From contig DATKOF010000021.1 in assembly GCA_035524795.1 (NCBI GenBank), positions 1-64,000 on the forward strand: 64,000 nt of DNA, written 5' to 3'. The position numbers and the translations under genes are program-made. The DNA is from DATKOF01 sp035524795 (GTDB taxonomy: Bacteria > Pseudomonadota > Gammaproteobacteria > Burkholderiales > SG8-41). The notes under the pieces are model-generated. The model did not search any database. It was given only the letters and a program-made list of their open reading frames with translations, and was not told the DNA's origin. Of this stretch, positions 54,759 through 62,200 are shown piece by piece (position 1 is the stretch's first letter; each line of letters opens with the position of its first letter).

Positions 54759-57605
54759 ATGGCAGATTATAAAAACACCCTGAATCTTCCCGATACGCCG
54801 TTTCCGATGCGCGGCGACCTCGCCAGACGCGAGCCGCTGATGGTGAAGCAGTGGCAGGAAGGGAAACTCTACGAGCGGATCCGCGCCGCCTGCCGCGGGC
54901 GGCCGAAGTTCGTGCTGCACGACGGCCCGCCGTACGCGAACGGCGACATCCACATCGGCCACGCGGTCAACAAGATATTGAAGGACATCATCGTCAAGTC
55001 GAAGACGCTGGCCGGCTTCGACGCGCCGTACGTGCCGGGCTGGGACTGCCACGGCATGCCGATCGAAATCCAGATCGAAAAACAGTTCGGCAGGAATCTG
55101 TCGGTCGAGGAAGTGCAGCGTAAATCGCGCGCCTACGCGGCGGAGCAGATCGAGCGCCAGAAAAAGGATTTCATCCGGCTTGGCTTGATCGGTGACTGGG
55201 AGCATCCCTATAAAACGATGGACTTCGGCAACGAGGCCGACGAAATCCGCGTGCTTGGCAGGATTATCGAAAAAGGCTATGTCTATCGCGGACTGAAGCC
55301 GGTCAACTGGTGTTTCGACTGCGGCTCGGCCTTGGCCGAGGCCGAGGTCGAGTACATGGACAAGACCGATATTGCGATTGACGTCGGTTTCCGGCTGGTT
55401 GATGAAGATCGGGAAAGGCTTCGTCAGGCCTTTGCACTGGATGAGTTGCCCCCGGGACCCGTTTACGCGGTTATCTGGACAACAACACCCTGGACGATAC
55501 CTGCAAACCAGGCGCTCAATGTTCACCCGGATTATCTGTATTCCCTGGTTGAAACCAATCGGGGCACGTTGCTGATGGCGAACGATCTGAAGGGACGCAT
55601 CGAAAGTGAAGACTACGCTTCCATGGGCGTCGTGAAAAAGGATGCTGCGAGCGTCTTTGCCTCCAGCGCTCCCGGGAAAGCATTGGAAGGGCTTCGCTTT
55701 CATCATCCATTTTATGGCCGGGCATCGCCGATTTATCCTGCTGACTATGTAACGCTCGATACCGGCACCGGCATCGTCCATGTGGCGCCGGCCTATGGTG
55801 TCGAAGACTTCAATTCGTGGCGCAAAAACGGCGGGACCGACGATGAAATCCTGACGCCGGTGCAGGGCGACGGCCGCTACGCAGAGTCGCTGCCGCTGTT
55901 CGGCGGGCTCGGCATCTGGAAAGCCACCCCGAAGATCGTCGAAGTCATCAGGGAGAAGGGCGCGTTATTCGCGCAGAAGCAGTACCCGCATAGTTATATG
56001 CATTGCTGGCGGCACAAGACGCCGATCATCTACCGCGCCACCACGCAGTGGTTCGCCGGCATGGACAAGGTGCCGGGCTTCAACGGCGCCAGGCCGGACG
56101 AGACGTTGCGCGTAACCGCACTGCGCGGCGTGGATGCCACCCGTTTTTATCCGGATTGGGGGCAGGCGCGGCTGCGCGCGATGATCGAAAACCGCCCGGA
56201 CTGGACGCTGTCGCGCCAGCGCCAGTGGGGTGTGCCGATGCCGTTGTTCGTCGACAAGCAGGCCTATCAGCTTCATCCGCGTACGCTGGAATTGATCGAA
56301 ACGGTTGCGCAAAAGGTCGAACAAGGGGGCATCGAGGCGTGGCAACGGGTGGATACGCGTGAACTGCTGGGCGCCGACGCCGACCGCTATGAGAAGATCC
56401 GGGACACGCTCGATGTCTGGTTCGATTCCGGATCGACGCACGAGACCGTGCTGCGCGGTTCGCACGCCGCCGAACTGAAATTCCCGGCCGACCTCTATCT
56501 CGAAGGCTCCGACCAGCACCGCGGCTGGTTCCATTCGTCGCTGCTGGTGTCGTGCATGCTGAACGGGCGCGCCCCGTACGACGCGCTGCTGACGCACGGC
56601 TTCGTGGTGGATGGTCAGGGGCGCAAGATGTCGAAGTCGCTCGGCAACGTGATCGTGCCGCAGAAAGTCGTGGACACGCTGGGCGCCGACATCCTGCGGC
56701 TGTGGGTCGCGCAGACCGATTACTCGGGCGAGCTGTCGATTTCGGACGAAATCCTGAAGCGCGTCGTCGAATCGTACCGCCGCATCCGAAACACATTACG
56801 TTTTCTATTGGCGAATACTTCCGATTTTGATCCGGAAGAAAACAAGTTGCCGGTTGAAGATTGGTTTGAAATTGACCGATATGCCTTACATTTTTCGAAG
56901 TACTATTTTCAGGATGAATCAAAAGATTATTTCGACAAATATGAATTTCATTTTGTCGCGCAGAAACTCCAGACCTTTTGCTCGGAGTTCCTCGGCGGAT
57001 TTTATCTGGATATTCTCAAGGATCGGCTCTATACGGCTCCTGACAACTCAAAAGCGCGGCGCTCCGCCCAGAATGCGCTTTACCACATCACGCAGAGCCT
57101 GGTGCGTTTAATGGCGCCGATCCTGAGTTTTACTGCTGAAGAGGCTTGGCCTTACATCACGTCTTCCAACTCATCAAGTGTATTTCTTTCAACATGGCAC
57201 GAGCTTCCGGAGGTTGTCGATAAAGTAAAGCTGCATGACAAATGGGAAATCATTCGGGCTGTTCGCGGAGAAGTGTTGAAGGAACTCGAAGTGAAGCGCA
57301 TTTCCGGGCAGATTGGCTCATCACTCGCTGCTGAAGTAGAGCTGGCTTATTCGGGAAGCAAATATACGGCCTTGAAATCGCTGGGCGATGATTTGCGTTT
57401 TGTTTTAATTACCTCCAAGGCAACGGTCCGGGAGGTTGCGGGACGCAACGAAGAGAGGATCGAAGTTATCCCCAGTCCGTATTCCAAATGCGAGCGCTGC
57501 TGGCATTATCGCGAGGATGTGGGCAGCGATCCGGCGCACCCCGAAATCTGTGGACGCTGCGTCAGCAATCTCTACGGCGCGGGCGAGCCGCGCCGCCATG
57601 CATAG
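54759..57605 (+). CDS. ileS: Isoleucyl-tRNA synthetase
   Basis: A 948-residue class I synthetase. The HIGH motif is in DGPPYANGDIHIGHAVN, WDCHGMPIEIQIEK follows, the editing (CP1) domain contains WTTTPWTIPANQALN, KMSKS is near residue 623 (GRKMSKSLGN), and the C-terminal zinc site is CERCWHYRE...CGRC. Two stretches, about 55375-55750 (CP1 editing domain) and 56785-57450 (anticodon-binding region), are clearly more A+T-rich and use different codons from the rest of the gene, yet keep the frame. Confidence 0.97.
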   Translation: MADYKNTLNLPDTPFPMRGDLARREPLMVKQWQEGKLYERIRAACRGRPKFVLHDGPPYANGDIHIGHAVNKILKDIIVKSKTLAGFDAPYVPGWDCHGMPIEIQIEKQFGRNLSVEEVQRKSRAYAAEQIERQKKDFIRLGLIGDWEHPYKTMDFGNEADEIRVLGRIIEKGYVYRGLKPVNWCFDCGSALAEAEVEYMDKTDIAIDVGFRLVDEDRERLRQAFALDELPPGPVYAVIWTTTPWTIPANQALNVHPDYLYSLVETNRGTLLMANDLKGRIESEDYASMGVVKKDAASVFASSAPGKALEGLRFHHPFYGRASPIYPADYVTLDTGTGIVHVAPAYGVEDFNSWRKNGGTDDEILTPVQGDGRYAESLPLFGGLGIWKATPKIVEVIREKGALFAQKQYPHSYMHCWRHKTPIIYRATTQWFAGMDKVPGFNGARPDETLRVTALRGVDATRFYPDWGQARLRAMIENRPDWTLSRQRQWGVPMPLFVDKQAYQLHPRTLELIETVAQKVEQGGIEAWQRVDTRELLGADADRYEKIRDTLDVWFDSGSTHETVLRGSHAAELKFPADLYLEGSDQHRGWFHSSLLVSCMLNGRAPYDALLTHGFVVDGQGRKMSKSLGNVIVPQKVVDTLGADILRLWVAQTDYSGELSISDEILKRVVESYRRIRNTLRFLLANTSDFDPEENKLPVEDWFEIDRYALHFSKYYFQDESKDYFDKYEFHFVAQKLQTFCSEFLGGFYLDILKDRLYTAPDNSKARRSAQNALYHITQSLVRLMAPILSFTAEEAWPYITSSNSSSVFLSTWHELPEVVDKVKLHDKWEIIRAVRGEVLKELEVKRISGQIGSSLAAEVELAYSGSKYTALKSLGDDLRFVLITSKATVREVAGRNEERIEVIPSPYSKCERCWHYREDVGSDPAHPEICGRCVSNLYGAGEPRRHA

Positions 57606-57611
57606 GCCGGC

Positions 57612-58064
57612 ATGAAGCGCTGGCTGGCGTTGAGCGCGCTGGTGGTGGCGCTCGATCAGGCTGCGAAATTTGCGATAGCGCGCCTGTTCCTGCGCGGAGA
57701 AGGCGTTGAAGTCGCGCCGTTCTTCAATCTGGTGCTGACCTACAATCGCGGCGCCGCGTTCAGCTTCCTGGCCGACGCCAGCGGCTGGCAGCGCGGTTTT
57801 TTCATCGCGCTTGCGCTGGCCGCCGCCGCGCTGATCGTATGGCTGCTGCGCAGGCACACCGACCAGCCGCCGTTCTGCCTGGCACTGGCGTTGATTCTCG
57901 GCGGCGCGGTCGGCAATCTGATCGACCGCGCGCTGACAGGCGAGGTCGTCGACTTTCTCGATTTCCACGCGTTCGGCTGGCACTGGCCGGCGTTCAATCT
58001 CGCGGATTCGGCGGTCACCTGCGGCGCGGCGCTGTTGATCTGGGACGGGTTGCGCCGCAAGTAG
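57612..58064 (+). CDS. lspA: Lipoprotein signal peptidase II
   Basis: LspA (150 residues) is the inner-membrane aspartic protease that cuts prolipoproteins. Four hydrophobic segments are visible; the conserved boxes are LDQAAK, LTYNRGAAFSFL, GGAVGNLIDRALTGEVVDFLDFH with one catalytic Asp, and FNLADSAVTCG with the second. It follows ileS by 6 bp, as in most proteobacteria. Confidence 0.96.
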   Translation: MKRWLALSALVVALDQAAKFAIARLFLRGEGVEVAPFFNLVLTYNRGAAFSFLADASGWQRGFFIALALAAAALIVWLLRRHTDQPPFCLALALILGGAVGNLIDRALTGEVVDFLDFHAFGWHWPAFNLADSAVTCGAALLIWDGLRRK

Positions 58065-58116
58065 AATGCAGGATGCGGGATTCAGAACCCGGAAAAACCT
58101 CGTTAGCGACAGAGGA

Positions 58117-58190
58117 CACAGAGATCACGGAGAAAAACCCGCCTTGCCCAGTCTTTAATTTTTCTCTCTGTGCGCTCTATAATCTCTGTG
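58117..58190. repeat. Imperfect inverted repeat between lspA and ispH
   Basis: CACAGAGAT (58117-58125) and GAGAAAAA (58130-58137) recur as reverse complements at 58182-58190 and 58159-58166. The sequence belongs to the same GGACACAGAGA/GGAGACGCAGAG style of intergenic repeat as the one before ileS. TATAAT at 58178-58183 lies in the right arm. Confidence 0.5.
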
Positions 58191-58235
58191 GCTGATAGAT
58201 TTTGCTGAATCCCGAATCCTCGATCCTGTATCCTT

Positions 58236-58241
58236 TATAAT
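58236..58241 (+). promoter_or_regulatory. Candidate -10 box of ispH
   Basis: A perfect TATAAT ending 8 nt before the ispH ATG, so a transcript from it would start at or one base before the ATG. No clear -35 is present. Another TATAAT at 58178-58183 would give a normal leader of about 60 nt and is a competing candidate. Confidence 0.4.
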
Positions 58242-58249
58242 CCCGCCTC

Positions 58250-59182
58250 ATGCAGGTTCTGCTCGCCAATCCACGTGGTTTCTGCGCCGGCGTCGACCGC
58301 GCGATCGAGATCGTCGAGCGCGCGCTGCAATTGCACGGCGCGCCGATCTACGTGCGCCACGAGGTCGTGCACAACAAATTCGTGGTCGATGATCTGCGCG
58401 CGAAGGGCGCGCTGTTCGTCGAGGACCTTGATGAAGTGCCGCCGGGCAGCACTGTCGTATTCAGCGCGCACGGCGTGTCGCAGGCGGTGCGGCAGCGGGC
58501 GCGGGATCGCCAGTTGCGCATATTCGACGCAACCTGTCCGCTCGTCACCAAGGTCCATATCGAAGTGGCGAAAATGCGCAAACAGGGGCGCGAGATCGTG
58601 ATGATCGGCCATCGCGGACACCCCGAGGTCGAAGGCACGATGGGTCAGTCCACCGGCGGCATGTATCTGGTCGAATCGCCGGCTGACATCGCCCGTCTGC
58701 ATGTCAACGACGAGAACAACCTCGCGTTCGTGACCCAGACCACGCTGTCGGTGGATGACGCGAGCGCAATCACCGCCGCGCTCAGGCAACGTTTTCCGAA
58801 CATCGTCGGGCCGAAGAAGGACGATATCTGCTATGCGACGCAGAACCGGCAGGACGCGGTCAAGGCGCTGGCGCGGCAGTGCGACGTCGTGATCGTCGTC
58901 GGTTCGCCGAACAGCTCGAATTCAAACCGGCTGCGCGAGGTCGCGGCGAATCAGGGCGTGCCGGCTTACATGATGGATAACGCGCGAGAGTTCGATCCGC
59001 TGTGGGTCGCGGGCAAATCGACGGTCGGCGTCACCGCCGGCGCGTCGGCGCCGGAGCTGCTGGTGCGGGAAGTCGTCGCGCGCCTGCGCGCGCTCGGCGC
59101 GACCGAAGTCTCGGAGCTTCCAGGCATTACCGAGAAGGTCGCTTTTCCCCTGCCCAGAGATCTGGCCACCCACGCAATATAA
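58250..59182 (+). CDS. ispH: 4-hydroxy-3-methylbut-2-enyl diphosphate reductase
   Basis: IspH is the last MEP-pathway enzyme, a [4Fe-4S] protein making IPP and DMAPP. The 310-residue protein has NPRGFCAGVDRAIEIVERAL, the ATCPLVTKVH cysteine, the catalytic Glu in GHPEVEGTMGQ, GSPNSSNSNRL and GVTAGASAPE. There is no ribosome site in front of ATG 58250. It ends before a strong bidirectional terminator. Confidence 0.97.
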   Translation: MQVLLANPRGFCAGVDRAIEIVERALQLHGAPIYVRHEVVHNKFVVDDLRAKGALFVEDLDEVPPGSTVVFSAHGVSQAVRQRARDRQLRIFDATCPLVTKVHIEVAKMRKQGREIVMIGHRGHPEVEGTMGQSTGGMYLVESPADIARLHVNDENNLAFVTQTTLSVDDASAITAALRQRFPNIVGPKKDDICYATQNRQDAVKALARQCDVVIVVGSPNSSNSNRLREVAANQGVPAYMMDNAREFDPLWVAGKSTVGVTAGASAPELLVREVVARLRALGATEVSELPGITEKVAFPLPRDLATHAI

Positions 59183-59202
59183 CGCCCTGCATTGAAGAAA
59201 TA

Positions 59203-59228
59203 AAAATCCCCGCCGCGGCGGGGATTTT
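59203..59228. terminator. Bidirectional terminator between ispH and pilY1
   Basis: AAAATCCCCGCCG followed directly by its complement CGGCGGGGATTTT makes a 13-bp perfect palindrome with A-run and T-run flanks, serving both convergent genes. Confidence 0.85.
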
Positions 59229-59251
59229 ATCGTGACGCCGTTAAGCCCCGG

Positions 59252-62200
59252 TTATTGTTCCGGCTCCAGGTACCAGTAGATTTTGGTGGCGCCGCCGATC
59301 GTGCCGATCTGTATGAACTTGGTGCCCGATTCCGAAATGATCGGCAGGAAGATCGCCCTGAACCCGGCGCCCTGGTTCTGTTCCGAGTTGGTTCCTCCGA
59401 CAACACCTACCGTTGTGCCGGCGCCGCCGGTATTGACGACGATCGTGGAACCGATCGAAATATAGCCGCGCGCCAGAAAGTCGGCGTAGTAGCGCGAGGA
59501 GGCGGATATGGAGCTGCCGTTCAATGCCTCCAGGCTGCCATACAGCGAATTGATCTGGTTGACCCGGCCCTGGCCGGGCGGCGTGCAGGAGTTGTTCTGC
59601 GCCAGCGGTGCGTAAGTGCCGAAGCGCAGTTCGTTGAAGAACACTGTCGGCTGGGTACTGACTTTTTCGCCATTGTCCAGTGACCGTTTCCAGCCCTGGC
59701 TGCCGGTCAGCGTCGTGTCGGTGGCTCCGTTCACATTGGTGTCCGAAAGGTTTACCAGCGTAGACTGGGTGATCGGCGTCGAAAGTGCCGAAGGACCTGC
59801 GGGTGTCGGCGTGCCGCCGCCTGAATTCAGGCTCGGATCGTCCATCAGCATGAAGACCTTATCCGAGGCGGCATAGGCGGGACACGGATTGTTGCTGCCG
59901 CTTGACGTGCACAGCGGATGTTCCTTGTCGCCCGAACCGACGTAAACCGCGTCAAAACGGAATGGCCTGTATGACGGCGCAACCGCCGGCGCATAAAAGA
60001 ACTTGCGTTTCTCGCCGGTGGCGTCCGACAGGGTGGCGAGCTGTTCGCCCCTCCAGTTCGACGGGCTGCTGTCGTCGATATCGAACCGCCAGACATTGCC
60101 GCCGAGGTCGCCGACATAGATGCGGTCGAGGTAACCTTGGGCGTCCCCGTCCATGTTGAGCGCCGCGACGTCCGAAGGGATCGCAGAAGTGGTGATCGTA
60201 TTGCCGGTGCGGTAACTGCCGCTCTGGCCGACGCCCCACGAGTTGATGATATTGGCGGTATCGGCATTGATCACATACACCGCGCGCCCCATGGTGTCCT
60301 TGTGGGTGACAGGATCGCCCACCCAGGGCATCACATCCTCCAGCGGGTCATAGCCGCCGGCGAAGATCAGCGCGGGTATGTGTCCGGTCGCAGCCCCCAG
60401 ATTGCGGATGGTTCCCACCATCGGCGTTGACCAGGTTTGCCCCAGCTCGTTGAACTGGGCATTGGGGGTGCATGCGGCATGCCCAAGGCAGACCATGCCG
60501 CTGCCGCTGTTGGCGGTGATTTTCCACTTGAACAGCGGACGATCCTTGTTGGTGATGTCCAGCGCGTAGAGGACGCGGCCGCCACGGCGCAGGCCGAAGA
60601 ACAGCCAGACGCGGTCGCTGCCGTCGATTATGCCGTTGTTGTTCTGATCATCGAAAAATACCGCCGGATTGCCGTCCGCAACGTAGATTTCAGGCCCCTG
60701 CAGGTTGGCCTGCAATGCGCTGAGCTGCGGCAGCGCTTCCTCGATCAGGAACGACCATTTTTCCTGGCCGGTGTTGGCGTCCGCCGCCGTCACCATGCCG
60801 TTATCCTGCACGTAGTACACGTACTGGATCGGCGGGTCCTGCGTTGAATCATAGGTTACGATCGCCGGCGCTGCGTGCTGCACGTCGAAGTGCGGCCAGG
60901 AGGCCCAGGTGGTGCAGAGCGTGGAGGCGTCGCCGTCGGTGCAATTGGGGTCGGTCGTGGAGCCGCCTAGGATGTAATTGATCAGCGTTTCACGGGTGGC
61001 CGCCGAGCCGGTGCCGAGCATCGCCCCGGTGATCGCCGTGTTCCCCGGTTGCACCAGATTGCCGGAATCAGTCAGATCGGTCGTCGTCGAGACGCCGTTG
61101 CTGAGGAAGGTATAGACCTTGCGCGTGCTTGGCGTGTACGACGGCGTGTTGTTGATCAACTGATAGCCGGTTCCTCCCTTGTTGGGCGAGGATCCGTCCT
61201 GCAGATTGGAGGGACCCCAGAAACTGGTCGAGGTCGGGTCGATGACCGACTGGCCAGTCAGGGGGTCGATATCGTTGATGTTGTAGTTGCCGGTCGCAAG
61301 CACGGTCTGTCCAATCAGGCAAACCGTAACCCCGGTGCCGCATTGGGCATCGCCGACGCCGATCTCGAACTTCTTGACCGTTCCCTGCCAGGTATCGTTG
61401 GGGGACGGGCCGAAGAACGAGATGAAGATATCGTTCGAACTCTGGCCGCGATTCAGCGTGTCGAGCGGCACCGCGAATCCGGTGCCGGTGGGGTTCCAGT
61501 TGCGGATTGCGTTGAGTACTGCGGTCAGCGCCTGCGAGAGCTGGGCGGCGTTCTGCGCAATGTAGAAATTGCCGTTCGCCTGCTGGGCCGCATCCTGCAC
61601 CACCGGCGAACTGACGCCGGCGAAGCCGATGGTGTAGGTGTTGATGGTCTGCTGTCCCGGCAACAGGTCGGTGATGCTCTCGCCGACATAGTTCTGCGCG
61701 CCGGGGCTGACGTCCGCGTACGACAGGAAGTAGGACAGCTCGTCGAGCCAGATATAGCCGCCGTCGTTGGCGGTCGATGCCAGATCGACCGGGCCGTAAG
61801 GATTGCCGCCGGCGACCGCCGGTATCTGGTTGTACGACGTGCCGTTCGGCCAGTTGGAGTCGAGATCGGTCCGCGGCGACACGTATTTGTTGAGCGCGAC
61901 GTTATGCCATCTCATCGTCTTGATGGCGGCATTGGCGGAAAAATCATCTTCCGGCTGGCCATTGGTGATCAGCACGATGAAGTTCTTCTGACAGCCGGCG
62001 GGGCCGGCGACGTTCGGGTTGTTCATCATCGGCGAGTTATAGGTGCCGCCCGAATTTCTGAGGTAGATCGTGTTCGGCGTGGAATCGCTGTTGGTGCCGA
62101 CGCTGGTATCGTAGCCGGCGGACACCGTGCCGCCGCTTTGCGCAGTGGTGGTCAGGGTGCCGAATACCGGCGTCCGCCCGGAAAAGTAGCGGTACGCTTC

